Source of the DNA: Chaetoderma sp. LZ-2023a
Taxonomy: Eukaryota; Mollusca; Caudofoveata; Chaetodermatida; Chaetodermatidae
Assembly: GCA_034401795.1 (NCBI GenBank)
Contig: CM067369.1
Location: 138,024,496 to 138,088,495, forward strand
Direction: 5' to 3'
DNA: 64,000 nt
This document shows, one piece after another, positions 22,140 to 32,500 of the stretch. The position numbers and the translations under genes were made by a program. A model generated the notes under the pieces. It was not told where the DNA came from and searched no databases. It saw only the letters and a list, made by a program, of their open reading frames with translations. The number at the start of each line of letters is the position of its first letter. The stretch's first letter is position 1.

Positions 22140-22792
22140 TACAAGACAATTTTGATGAATTTTAATTTTTCAAGGGAGATAATTCTGGCGAATATGGGGG
22201 GGGGGGGGGGGGATTTTGCTGAAACGAAATTATGACACTTCGTCTATCCCTAAAACATCTGCTGAACAAAAAATTGTGAGTGTAGGTTCAAAACTCTGAG
22301 ATCTGGACCGGACAAGACAATTGACAAATTTTAGCTTTCCAAAGGAGATGACTATGGCGAATATGGGCGGATTTTGTTGAAATGAAATCATGACACTTCG
22401 TCTATCCTTAACACATTATGCTGAAAATTAATTGTGAGTGTAGGTTCAAAACTCTTCGAGATATGACTCTGACAAGAAAATTTTGTTGAATTTTAGCTTT
22501 TCAGGGGAGGTAACTCAGGCAAATAAGGGAGGATTTTGCTGAAATGAAATCATGACACTTCACCAGTGCCGAACACATTTGCTGAAAAAGAAATTGTGAG
22601 TGTAGGTTCAAAACTCTGAGATCTGCTACGGACAAGATAATTTTGATGAATTTTAGCTTTACAAGGGAGATAACTCTTGTGAATATTGCCGGATTTTGCT
22701 GAAACGAAGTCATGACACTTTGTCCATCGCTAACACATTTGTTGAAAAAAATTGTGAGCGTAGGTTCAAACCTCTTCGAGATCTGGTCCGAA
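22140..22792 (+). repeat. Tandem array, four units of about 160 bp
   Basis: Four diverged copies starting at 22140, 22312, 22472 and 22632, each with ACAAGA-AATTTTG, TTTTAGCTTTNCAAGG, GGATTTTGCTGAAACGAA, CATGACACTTCGTC and TGTGAGTGTAGGTTCAAA. It is followed by a GATGGACGGATGGATGGAC run and ends near ACGGGCATATAAAAATT (22930). The whole block (about 21926-22933) looks like one dispersed, non-coding repeat unit. G runs at 22037 and 22197 interrupt it. Confidence 0.65.
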
Positions 22793-23039
22793 CAAGAAAT
22801 CAGATGGACGGATGGATGGACAGACTCGGATGGATGGACACACACCAAGACACACAGATGATGGATGGACAGGAGGACGGCGAGTGCCATCACATAATAC
22901 GACCCCGCTTACACGGGCATATAAAAATTAAATAACCATGAATAATTTCTATTGTATAAAATATTTCAAAACCTACCTTTTAATTACTCTTTAATGTGGT
23001 CAGCCATGAAAATCGACATTTTGCTCAGCGAATGTATGC

Positions 23040-23155
23040 CCCTTTTCAGGGCAGATACTATTTTTGAAAACTAAGCATCGAGCCAGGCATTCCATTGATA
23101 TATTTTCAAAAAATAGTCCTCTTGGTCTGCAAATGCACATTTATAAACACCATTG
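23040..23155. repeat. Hairpin MITE family 1, degenerate copy
   Basis: Core CAGATACTATTTTTGAAAAC, GAGCCAGGCATTCCATTG and CTTGGTCTGCAAATGCAC remain; the ends are lost. Confidence 0.55.
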
Positions 23156-23369
23156 CACCTTTCCTCTTTGATATGTCTTTGTTGTTTTAGCTGGGTAATA
23201 TGTACAGTATTGTACACAGACTGATTCATCGAGTAATCACGATTATTTTTAGATAATCGATCGCGATCACTCAAAACATAATCGCAGTCTACTTCAAACT
23301 GCATATTTAAAAAGATTATGTAGGTACAATATAGCTCAGAGATAGCTTAACACATTTCCAACACAAAAT

Positions 23370-23455
23370 AAAATGTACTGTTGAATATTTTGAAAATAAT
23401 TTGATTGGAATCTAAACAAATTAAGTACAAAATACTCAGCAGAACATTTCTTACA
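23370..23455. repeat. Hairpin MITE family 2, inner palindrome only
   Basis: GAATATTTTGAAAATAATTTG and its imperfect inverse AAATTAAGTACAAAATACTC; the remainder of the element is not visible. Confidence 0.4.
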
Positions 23456-23574
23456 TCATGTTCAAAATGCTAGTAACTAAGATCTTTAAAGTTTTTTCTT
23501 AAAAAGCATTACTGTAATAGGCTGATTTGTGAGCAGTGACAATAAGTGATTGTGTGCCTTTAAGAAATAACTAA

Positions 23575-23769
23575 CCCTTAAATTTGTTTAAGAAAATGTT
23601 AATTTACTCATTGAAAATGCCCATTTGCAGAACAAGGAAAAAGTAGGTTTGAAAATTTGTCACTGGGATGACTGGCTCAGTTATTGAGCCAGTCATTCCA
23701 GTGCTAAATTTTCAAAAATACTCCTCTCCACTACAGAAGTCGTTTTTGGCCAGCTTGAGTGCTAAAGGG
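23575..23769. repeat. Hairpin MITE family 1 copy
   Basis: Starts after CTAA (mutated TTAA) and ends before TTAA at 23770-23773. The centre is a perfect palindrome around GGCTCAGTTATTGAGCC. Confidence 0.7.
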
Positions 23770-24057
23770 TTAATATCCTAGAATTGACTTCCGTGACAAC
23801 CTGTCTTAGTGATCATATATTGTTGATTAAAGGGATGCTAATCTCATCTCAAATGTTGTATTGCACTGAAAGATTATGGTATATAGATAGTATATCATTC
23901 ATATCATGTCACATTCCCTTATCTGTATCACAATTATCTGCTTTGTAATACCACGTAAATGTTGAACAGTGATCGCCACCATTTTGTTTCCTCAAGCGAT
24001 AGTATATGATGTCAGCTAGGTGCCAATGCGCTACACGCTTTATTATGTAATACTCAT

Positions 24058-24162
24058 CTTGCTGAATATTTTGAAACTAATTTGACTGGAAGTTGTTGTT
24101 GCCTAAGGCAGCAACAACTTCCAGTCAAATTAGTTTCAAAATAGTCAACAGCTTATCTGTAT
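24058..24162. repeat. Hairpin MITE family 2, inner palindrome
   Basis: Strong hairpin: TATTTTGAAACTAATTTGAC then TGGAAGTTGTTG and the exact inverse CAACAACTTCCA followed by GTCAAATTAGTTTCAAAATA. The outer parts are not recognisable. Confidence 0.6.
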
Positions 24163-24401
24163 GGTTGGTTTTACACCACATTGTCATACTATAGATGGCA
24201 CCTCTATGACTGGGCGTATATATCGAGGCAGACACGCTAGGTTTTTTCTGATTGGTTGAAAAGTAAATCATGACAGCCACCCTAATCGTTATAGACAGGT
24301 ATGACATGTACATAAAGAAATGAACTTACGGTCCTACAGCACTGTTTATGACCAACTCTTTAATGGTCAACACGGGCTACTACAAGCCACCCGAAAATAT
24401 A

Positions 24402-24425
24402 CACCTGTGCAAAAGTTAAGCACCA
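24402..24425 (+). repeat. Tc1-like element left terminal inverted repeat
   Basis: 24 bp starting CACCTGTGCAAAAG, exact inverse of 26034-26057. Confidence 0.9.
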
Positions 24426-24723
24426 CCCTATTTTTACGCACATGCGAGGGTATATTCATGTGCTATGAAGAAAGCAATAGCATAAACATTTATGTACCCA
24501 TCCATCTTAGTGCAAGAGGTAATAATGCAACTAGAGGAATGCTGATTATGATGGTGGGGAAACACTGTATGTTTTTGTTTGAACTTGAAAACGAGGCCTG
24601 AATATGGTTACGTTGACACAACTGACAACTATTGCCCTACAGTTGACACACGTGGCTAGATTGTCATTAATGGTGTCTGAAAACGAAGTTTAACATCTGT
24701 GCACGAGTTTGAGACTGTCATTA

Positions 24724-25749
24724 TTAATACTGGGTATATCCACCTTGTGCCTGGATGACGGCCTGGACACGACGTCTCATGCTGGTCACCAACCGACTGA
24801 TACGCCATTGTGGTATTCGTTGCCATTCAAGATGGAGTGCGTCTGTTAATTCCTGTAGGTTCTGCACAGGAGGATCCCTCCTTCTCACCATGTTTCCCAG
24901 AATGTCCCAGATATGCTCAATAGGGTTCATGTCAGGGCTCCTTGCTGGCCATGGTAGGGTTTCGATGGCATTCTGGCGGAGGTATTCATGCACGGCTCTA
25001 GCACGATGTGGTCGGGCGTTGTCATCCATGAATATAGGGTGGGTTCCAGGTGCATGATTTACAAAATGAGGGACCACAACTCTATCCAGTATGGAATCTT
25101 GATATCTTTGTCCATTTAGTGTTCCAGGTACAGTCAACAGATCCAGCTTACAATCAAATGAGATGCACCCCCATATCATAACGGAACCTCCACCAAATGG
25201 AACTTCTTCCATGATGTTACGTTGGTCGTACGCCGTGCGTCTGGACCTCCATACACGAGTTCGACCATCTGTGGCATGAAGCAGGAACCGACTTTCATCG
25301 GACCAGTGTACCCGTCTCCAGGATCTCATGTTCCAGTGTCTTCTTTCGTTGCACCACCTCAGACGCTCCTCTTTGTGGTGTACAGTGAGGAGAGGACGTC
25401 TGACAGGTCTCCTAGCTTTCATGCCAGCAGCATACAGTCTCCTTTTGACGGTAGACATTGACACTCTATTGCGCGTTTCCCATTGCTGGCTGAGCACTCT
25501 GCTGTTGGTGAATGGAGATCTCCTAACAAGGCGTACTAGGGCTCGATCATCACGGGCAGTAGTCTTCTTCGGTCTTCCAGATCTAGGCCTGTCCTTCACC
25601 TCGTTAGTTTGCCCATGTTTTGCAATCAAACGACTGATTACAGTATGGTTAATGTTCAGCTGTCTGCCAATCTCTCTGCATGACATACCAGTGGTATGCA
25701 TGCCTATGATTTGCCATTTCACACGATCACTTAACCTTCGTCTTGCCAT
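24724..25749 (-). CDS. Tc1-like transposase, intact, DD34E
   Basis: 341-residue protein, normal length for the family, which cuts and pastes the element at TA sites. Residues 1-45 form the first helix-turn-helix (GMSCREIGRQLNINHTVISR), 56-62 the GRPR-like box (RSGRPKK), and about 76-112 the second helix-turn-helix. The catalytic triad is D151 (HWSDESRF), D243 (MDDNARPH) and E278 (SPDMNPIEHIW) with 34 residues between the last two. It contains no stop or frameshift, and all catalytic residues are present. It ends GGYTQY. Likely able to act, if expressed. Confidence 0.92.
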   Translation of the reverse strand: MARRRLSDRVKWQIIGMHTTGMSCREIGRQLNINHTVISRLIAKHGQTNEVKDRPRSGRPKKTTARDDRALVRLVRRSPFTNSRVLSQQWETRNRVSMSTVKRRLYAAGMKARRPVRRPLLTVHHKEERLRWCNERRHWNMRSWRRVHWSDESRFLLHATDGRTRVWRSRRTAYDQRNIMEEVPFGGGSVMIWGCISFDCKLDLLTVPGTLNGQRYQDSILDRVVVPHFVNHAPGTHPIFMDDNARPHRARAVHEYLRQNAIETLPWPARSPDMNPIEHIWDILGNMVRRRDPPVQNLQELTDALHLEWQRIPQWRISRLVTSMRRRVQAVIQAQGGYTQY

Positions 25750-26033
25750 AGCGGTTCACAATCAAGAGCTAATTCTCTCTGTACAAATAAACCACGGTCA
25801 TGAACACAAAATTCCTAATCTTGTCGCCTAAATCTGTATGTAATGTTCTACACCTCAAACTGGACTTTTACATAACTGAACACTGTGCTGTTTCCCGCCA
25901 CGCACGGACATCAAGCGGCGTGAAGTCATGCATGCATGTGCATTTCGTACTTGGAATTATGTCAGCTAACGCGGGGACAAAAAGTATGGCAGCCTAGTTG
26001 TACCATCATGTTTCTACGTTCTATTGTTTTTGC

Positions 26034-26057
26034 TGGTGCTTAACTTTTGCACAGGTG
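26034..26057 (-). repeat. Tc1-like element right terminal inverted repeat
   Basis: 24 bp ending CTTTTGCACAGGTG, exact inverse of 24402-24425. Confidence 0.9.
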
Positions 26058-26139
26058 TATAATTCCAATGGTCATGAACTCTGGACCTGCTTAATATTTT
26101 GAAAACAATTTGTCTGTAGAAATTCAGCGGGTAGACAGC

Positions 26140-26321
26140 TAATAAATGTTCATTGGCAGAAACAGAGAAAACAAGAAAAAATTTTTTATTGCTAAAATGG
26201 TTAGCTCAATAACTGAGCAAGCCATTCCAGTGATAGATTTTCAAAAACAATCTCTTGGTTTGACATTTTCTAAGAAAACAATGAGATTTTCTTTTACCAA
26301 AGTTCACTATTAAAGGGTTAC
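26140..26321. repeat. Hairpin MITE family 1, degenerate copy
   Basis: Core GGTTAGCTCAATAACTGAGC and GCCATTCCAGTGATAGATTT; ends TTCACTATTAAAGGGTTA. The left end is not clear. Confidence 0.55.
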
Positions 26322-26376
26322 TTTGCTAAATATGGTAATTTTATGTCTCAACATTACATTGTAGACTCCTACTAAC

Positions 26377-26508
26377 CAGTCACAGGCGCTATCCTACCAA
26401 CAGCAGGTGTGCTTCTAGCCACGGGCCCACTAGGTGTCGATGACTGACTCTTATTAAAGAGAGATGCTCTGGATGAATTCAGTAAAAGCTTCGATGATGA
26501 GAGGTTTG
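26377..26508 (-). CDS. NUP214: NUP214-like exon, Ser/Pro-rich linker
   Basis: Exon of 132 bp (44 codons), phase 1 at both ends, acceptor TTATTTACAG and donor ACTG/GTTAGT. It encodes a Ser-rich, low-complexity stretch including NKSQSSTPSGPVARSTP and no FG motif. It is too short to be assigned by itself. The call rests on the splice sites, on matching phase with both neighbours and on position between the linker exon and the FG exons. It did not reach the length of a usual ORF. Confidence 0.7.
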
Positions 26509-26689
26509 CTGTAAATAATTAAATACTTTCCAATGAAACATTTTATGTGCTTATCTATTTTCTCAATTTATCCTAACTTAATTTTTCCATATCCAGAGAA
26601 CAAACAATGTTGGAATATTAAGCCAGCCAAATCCTTATCACTAAGAACTCCTCAAAATTTTCTGTAACTGTTCTCTGTAGTTTTGTTAA

Positions 26690-27141
26690 CCATTTAATGG
26701 TCAAGCCTCTAAAATTGACTTTGTAATGGTCATGGGAAAAGGCCATTTGCTGGCCAAGAGAAGACTATTTTTGAAAATTTACCACTGGAATGGCTGGCTC
26801 GTTAACCCATTAATGGTCATACAGGCCAAAACAAGCCTCTGTTCTGGTGTAGTGGAATGTCCATTTACACGTCAAGAGAATACAATTTAAAAAAATTTAC
26901 CACTGGAATGACTGGCTCGATAACTGAGCCAGTCATTCCAGTGATAAATTTTCTAAAATTGTATTCTTTTGGCCTGTAAATGGACATTTAATGGGCAGAT
27001 ATTTAAATTTTCCTGACCAAATTTGACCATTAAAGGGTTAACAAGCCAGCCATTCCAGTGGTAAATTTTCAAAAAGGTCTTCTTGGCCTGCAAATGAACA
27101 CTCACTAAAACATTTTGGATTTTCTTGATCAATCTTGACAA
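26690..27141. repeat. Hairpin MITE family 1, outer copy split by an inner copy
   Basis: Begins after TTAA at 26686-26689 and ends before TTAA at 27142-27145. Left half 26690-26801, right half 27042-27141; the two halves form the usual hairpin once the inner copy is set aside. Confidence 0.75.
26806..27037. repeat. Hairpin MITE family 1, inner copy inserted at TTAA
   Basis: 232 bp with ends CCCATTAATGGTCAT and ACCATTAAAGGG, between TTAA at 26802-26805 and TTAA at 27038-27041. It sits at the centre of the outer copy, which has a single TTAA there if the insert is set aside. This shows directly that the family duplicates TTAA. Confidence 0.85.
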
Positions 27142-27417
27142 TTAACATGATGACAGGATTAATACTTAAGATGACAGGCTTAATACTTAAGACGTCTGAG
27201 CTTGAGCTTTTTCTCCCTCATCTCCAATCATGTTTTGGGTCAAAATTTTTGTAAAGCAAAACATTAAATTGGTCTTGCCTTATCAAACAGATAAGCTCAC
27301 ATTACGAGATCACGCAACATACTGGAAGAAACACCAGAAAATAAGCGGTCTAGTGGGACAATATCTGTGATCATTAGACCTAGTCAATCGGTAGATGTAG
27401 GTATTTCGGCAGATTAA

Positions 27418-27612
27418 CCCTTTAATGGTCAAGCCAGCCAAAAGTGACCTCTGCAGTGGTCCTTGGAAATATCCATTTTGCAGGCCATGGAGAAGATAAT
27501 CGAGCCAGTCATTACAGTAGTAAATTTTCAAAAAATGGTCTCTTGAACTGCAAAATGGAAATTTTCTAAGCGAATATTGAAATTTTCTTGACCAAATTTG
27601 GCCATGAGAGGG
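27418..27612. repeat. Hairpin MITE family 1 copy with inner deletion
   Basis: Between TTAA at 27414-27417 and TTAA at 27613-27616. The left part of the hairpin has been lost after CCATGGAGAAG, so the centre no longer folds. Confidence 0.7.
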
Positions 27613-27745
27613 TTAAAAAGCTGGTTATTCATATGCGAAGAGAAATCAGATAGATGAATGCAACTGTCTAAGAAAGAAAGCGCATGACTGCTTTCATACT
27701 CCCATATCCCCTCTCTAACAAAGTCAGGAAGGTGGACTGCCCGAG

Positions 27746-27966
27746 AAATAAACGAAATCACGGATTTCTTTTTTCACTAGAGAGTTGATACTTACCTCCC
27801 TAATACTCTTTGATATTGCTAAATATCGGCTTTCACTCAATAAAACACTCAGATTAAAAAAGTAAGGTGCCCCTACTGGGCAGGTAGTCAGAAGTCAGTC
27901 AGGCGGATGCCAGCCCCACCACGGCACATGTGCCGACTAGTACTTCCTCTGACTAATTTATTGGCT
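27746..27966 (+). repeat. DIRS element B left inverted terminal repeat
   Basis: About 220 bp. The part from 27790 on is the inverse of the right terminus (for example CTTTCACTCAATAAAACACT against AGTGTTTTATTGAGTGAAAG). The outer 40 bp (AAATAAACGAAATCACGG..) are absent from the right terminus but are copied in the ICR. Confidence 0.85.
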
Positions 27967-28030
27967 GACACTATGCAACTTTATGAGCGCCTGAAGACCG
28001 AGCCTCTGTGGGGCGGGGAGGCCGGGTCCG

Positions 28031-28134
28031 TATTAGGGAGGTAAGTATCAACTCTCTCGTGAAAAAAGAAATCCGTGATTTCGTTTATTTCACTTCAAGC
28101 ATATACTTACCTCCCTAATACTCTTTGATATTGC
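28031..28134. other. DIRS element B internal complementary region (circle-junction copy)
   Basis: The first half (TATTAGGGAGGTAAGTATC.. to ..GATTTCGTTT) is the inverse of the left terminus at 27746-27805, and the second half (CACTTCAAGC.. to ..CTTTGATATTG) is the inverse of the right terminus at 35106-35153. The two are joined end to end, as in the circular DNA intermediate of DIRS-1. This region is thought to template completion of the termini during replication. Confidence 0.88.
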
Positions 28135-28318
28135 CAGAATTCGACAGGGAATTCGGCAGGAGGGAGGCGAGGTCAAAAGACCAGCTCTTCCCTATGCGCT
28201 TTTCTGCGTTTAAGGCACTTAAACTTCTGAAATTGTGTGGAAACACAATCAGGAAACATTTGAAAATCGGCTAACACAACCGATGGCTGAGAGATGACCA
28301 TATGTCATATGCGCTCGC

Positions 28319-30194
28319 CCAGTGTTGCCGACAACATCTGATTTTTGTGGGTCCCAAGGACCCCAAACTCAGATTTGGGGGTCCCACTGTAAAATCGGGG
28401 GATCCCATGGGGTACTCATCTGAAATATGGGGGTCCCATGTTTTTTTCTTAAAATAAACACAACACATTGACCTAATTACAAAGTACTTTATTAAACATG
28501 TTGAAAGCACTAGTTATGGCATTGTGTAAATACTGTCAACTATGCAGTGGTAAATTTTCAAAAATATGTATTCTGTGATCTACAATGGTGGCTAAAATTG
28601 AATTATTGAAATGGCCCTTGTATATTTAACTAATAACATTTGAACTGCATGTCAATAAACAATAACTTAAAGCACTGTACTTGTTTGCTGTCTGATAAAC
28701 CAACCAACCTACATTGACACCCTTGTATGATTAACAATTCCAAAGACCACTACATTAGTAATTAGCAAAGACCACTGCATTAGTTTTTCTATTAAACCCT
28801 GACTTGACTTTGGACGAATTAAAAAATTACGAGTGTCTGGGGCGAGTTTGCTCAAGGACGACTTGACCTTCTTCGATATAATGCGCGCATATTTTTTATA
28901 ATGTAACTGGAATGACTAAATATAGTGGAATACATAAGCTAAAATCAGACAAAACAATAATTTATCAAAAATAATCTGTATAAATCAGATTAAACTGCGT
29001 AATTAGTGAAAATATATCAGCCAATAACCGGATATCTCTAATTCATAGGGAGGAACTATGTAACGCGATTGCTGATTGGTTGAAGCATAGATAACGCATT
29101 AGCGTGTATCCAATAAGGACGCTTGTATCTGGGAGCTTTGAACTATACACTGTTTGGAAAAAATCAATATTTTAACGTATGCCTACCTGGAGATCGACGA
29201 TATCGTTGAACATCGCTGCTGGGATGAGCTTTTTAGTTGAGAAATTGGGAACACCTAACGATCGAGTATTGTTAAACATTATAAACACTAATCCATCAGT
29301 CAATCAATCAGCCGCTATTACTAAATAAAAGACAGCGTATAGCGCGTATTGATACCATTATTCAAACAGCAATACAAAGATACCCCCGCTAATCCGTCAA
29401 ATGGCCATTCAAATGTAAAAGATATCACAATATCTTCCATATATTCCTTCATCCATTTAGATATTTTGATAAATAGAAAAAAATATTTTGCCTGTAAGTC
29501 GTGCTTTAGGCAAGTAGGCATGCGCAAATTAATTTTAAAATATTCAGCATATTAGTGATAACAACTTTGTGATCTGTCCAATGTTCTGAGCTGTGAAAGG
29601 GTTAAGACGCCCAGATACGTTTGTATACGCTTGATCAGTTGTATTGGATTTCTCAAGCGTGAGTTCCTCTAGAGGGAAGTTCCACTGTTACCCAATCAAA
29701 TACGTCACACTGACGTTTAGCACAACAGACAGAAACATGGCAGGTATTTTTGCAATTTGTAGGCCAAACAAGGTGACTGACATCGGACTTGTAAACTCAT
29801 TATTTATAAAAATTAGATCAAATGGAATACTAAGGATGATCTGGGGATTGTGTTTACAATTACTTTTGGCGGTTGAATCTAATTTATGGGCATTAACAAC
29901 TTTGAGTTGTGCAAGAAAACATACAACAAATCATAGTCTTAAACAACGCAGTAAGTTCGTTTTTATTGAACACAATACATTAGGTATATTTTTTAAAGGA
30001 AAAACATGCACAAATAAATATACACACACGATAATATAATCGATAATTAAGCGCACGCAAAGTTACCAGTTTCCGCTACACTTTTTCACTGCGTCCCTCG
30101 TGTGTCCTCGGGGACGCAGAGGGTTCATTTTTATGCGTCCCTGTGTCATTTTTATGCGTATATACGTGCAAAAGGACGCATAAGGACAACTCTG
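28319..30194. mobile_element. Possible hAT-like non-autonomous insertion in DIRS element B
   Basis: Comparison with element C places about 1.9 kb of extra sequence here, between a tract matching 39600-39800 of C and one matching about 39820 on. It starts CAGTGTTGCCGACAAC and ends GGACAACTCTG, so short imperfect inverted ends (CAGTGTTGCC / CAGAGTTGTCC). The left part repeats GGGTCCCA-type words. A frame of 131 codons at 29644-30039 has no known motif. The C-rich target hides any duplication. Confidence 0.5.
28540..28610. repeat. Hairpin MITE family 1, small remnant
   Basis: Only GCAGTGGTAAATTTTCAAAA and a few following bases match the family. Confidence 0.4.
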
Positions 30195-30539
30195 CCCCCC
30201 CCAACACCGCCCCCCCCCCTCTTCTTGGGAGGAAGACTGAATGACCTCAATGTCCCATACGCTCTCTATATACAAGTGCCATGTACTATAGGACATTAAA
30301 CGAAAAGGCTTCATTTTCGTATACTCTCAATAATGAACCACATAAAACACGTACCATCACCATATTAATAACGAAGGGTCACGTGACTTTACAAATAACC
30401 ATGGACAATGCACACACAAGACTGACCGTGTGGAAGATTGCTGCTGTCATCATCTCCCAATTAGTGAAGACTGATGCAGCCCAAAAGTGGATGTTTCCAT
30501 TGATTAAATGTGAAATATATAAAAAATGAATATACCTCA

Positions 30540-31505
30540 TCAAAATATATACACACATTTCAAAATCGATAAGGTGAGAGGATTCGAAGTGTCACGGAGA
30601 TAATGGTCGGTGAAACTTCGACTCACCGTGCCACTGAGCTACTGACATAATGTCATCCACAGGTACCCCATTAAATAGGGCAGTGGAAGCCACTACACCT
30701 CGGACACTGTGAGCCTTGGCCATGTCAACTTGTTTACCTGTGGCGGATTTATGGCAAAATTGAATACACTCAACAATCTACCTGGAAATGGTGTCCTTTG
30801 ACGCCCTGCCATGGGGTTCAATATATGACAACCATAACGCTGTTGGGTCCGTCCGCCATTCCCGAGTACGTTGTTTGTACCGGATTAATGCTTGGACTGG
30901 ACACCAGAGTTTCGAATTAGGATCATACCTAGTCAAAGCTGGTAAAATTAGAGGCTGACCTGGATATTTCAGACTGGTTTTTAGCCATGAAATTTATCCT
31001 AGGTAGAAGCCTAAGGCCTTCCCCTGTGACCACAAAACGGTCGCAGCAATTAAAAATACAGTTCTAAGCCTCAACATTTTCATAGAATTGGAGCTTAGTG
31101 GTTTGAAACCCCTATCAGCTAGCACCTGAAGCACTAGTGATAAACTCCAAGACAGAATCACTGGAGGATTCCTTGGTCTTAGATTGCCCATGCCTTTGAT
31201 TAAAGTATTTAATGTATTTACTTCATCACTTCCGCCCATTAGCCAAGCAAGGGATAACTGTCATTAAAGCTGACTTATAGCCAGCAATAGAGTTAGGCTT
31301 GAGGCTATAGGCATCATACAGGTGACAGAGGAAATCGGCTACTACCTGAATAGATGAATCCAATGGATTAATACATCTTTTTGAGCACCATTCTGCAAAT
31401 CTGTTGATTTTATAATTATATGCTCTGGAGGTTTTGCCATGAACATGGCTGCTTGCTCAGAAAAGCCCTCCTTAATTCTAGATTCCTTGACAACATCCAC
31501 GCAGT
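30540..31505 (-). pseudogene. DIRS element B tyrosine recombinase, broken
   Basis: N-terminal part from VKESRIKEGFSEQAAMF, then a small deletion at about 31435 that removes the SARRES-type segment and shifts the frame. The middle (LNTLIKGMGNLRPRNP) is readable at 31130-31230. The C-terminal part keeps HSVRGVVAS and MSVAQWHGE, but an extra base separates it from the Tyr motif FTDHYLRDTSNP. The piece with the first catalytic Arg (near 31010) seems deleted. Stop at 30540-30542. Confidence 0.7.
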
Positions 31506-32500
31506 CAATCGGAACATTGACGGATTGTTGTGAAGGGTCTTGCCCTGGAAGATAATATTGTCCATCAGAGGCAGAGGAACCGGATTGCAGAACAGAAGGT
31601 CCAGCAGATCCGTCTACCATGATCGGCGTGGCCAATTTGGGGTGATCAGAAGCACTTGGCATTCCTCCTGTCTGATTTTCTGAAGAATTTTTGGAATCAG
31701 GATTGCTGGAGGGAATGCGTATGCATACATTCCCACCCAACTGATAGCTAACGCATCTGTTGCGATAGCGCTCGGATCTGGAATGATCAGAGAGACGTAT
31801 GTTATCATCTTTGCATTTCTCATCGTTGCGAATAAATCTATGTTGGGTTTCTCCCAGTGGTTGAACAGACAATCCGCCACACATTGATTTAGTTGCCATT
31901 CCGTAGGTAAAACACTCATCCTTCGGCTCAATGAGCCTGCTAGCAGATTTAACCTTCCCGGAATATGAACTGCTTTCAAGGTAATCCTGTGATCCAGGCA
32001 CCAGCAAAGCAGTTTCCGTGTCATCATATAGAGACTGGGCGACTTCGTTCCACCCTGGCGGTTTATGTAAGTCACTACTGTCGAGTTGTCTGATCGAATT
32101 AGAACACTCTTGGCCTGAACTTTCTGTAAGAAATGTTCCAGGCCCAGGACTACTGCTCGTAATTCCAGTAGATTTATATGTTCTTTTGACTGTTCCAGAT
32201 TCCAACGCCCTGATATCGCCCCTCCATCGATGCATCTGTATACATCGTTAATTGAGGGTGAGGAGGGGTTAGCATCACCCCTGCCAGGAGATTCTCTGTC
32301 TTCAACCACCATTGAAGGTGATGAACTAGAGGCTCCAGCCCTGACACGTTTGAGTCCAGTGAACCTGTACTCTGGGTCCACTGCGTCATGAGAAATAACT
32401 GGATCGGCCGCCTGCGTAAGGCCGCCTGAGGAATGACTGGTTCCAGAGAAACCATCAACCCCAGCATTCTCAGGTAAACCCGTGCCAGGACATGACAACT
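31506..32500 (-). pseudogene. DIRS element B RNase H and methyltransferase-like region
   Basis: RNase H blocks LLELRAVVLGLEHF, IRSDNSTVVTYINRQGG and AVHIPGRLNLLAGSLSRR are in one frame (31614-32507). They are followed by the block NIDLFATMRNAKMITYVS and YAFPPAILIPKILQKI..LLITPNWPRRSW, which in DIRS elements lies between RNase H and recombinase and has been described as methyltransferase-like. The first part near 32220 has a deletion, and the frame ends at a stop after PRRSW. Confidence 0.7.

Larger units (their letters stand above)
24402..26057 (-). mobile_element. Tc1-like DNA transposon, apparently complete
   Basis: 1656 bp between TA at 24400-24401 and TA at 26058-26059, the expected Tc1/mariner target duplication. 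The terminal inverted repeats are 24 bp (24402-24425 and 26034-26057), starting CACCTGTGCAAAAGTTAAG, and are identical. One transposase ORF fills most of the interior. Perfect ends plus an intact ORF suggest recent insertion. It lies in the intron between the 26377 and 21441 exons. Confidence 0.9.

Noticed and set aside
29644..30039. 131-codon frame as a host gene
   Set aside because: No recognised motif, inside a transposon insertion, and unusual composition; kept only as part of that insertion.
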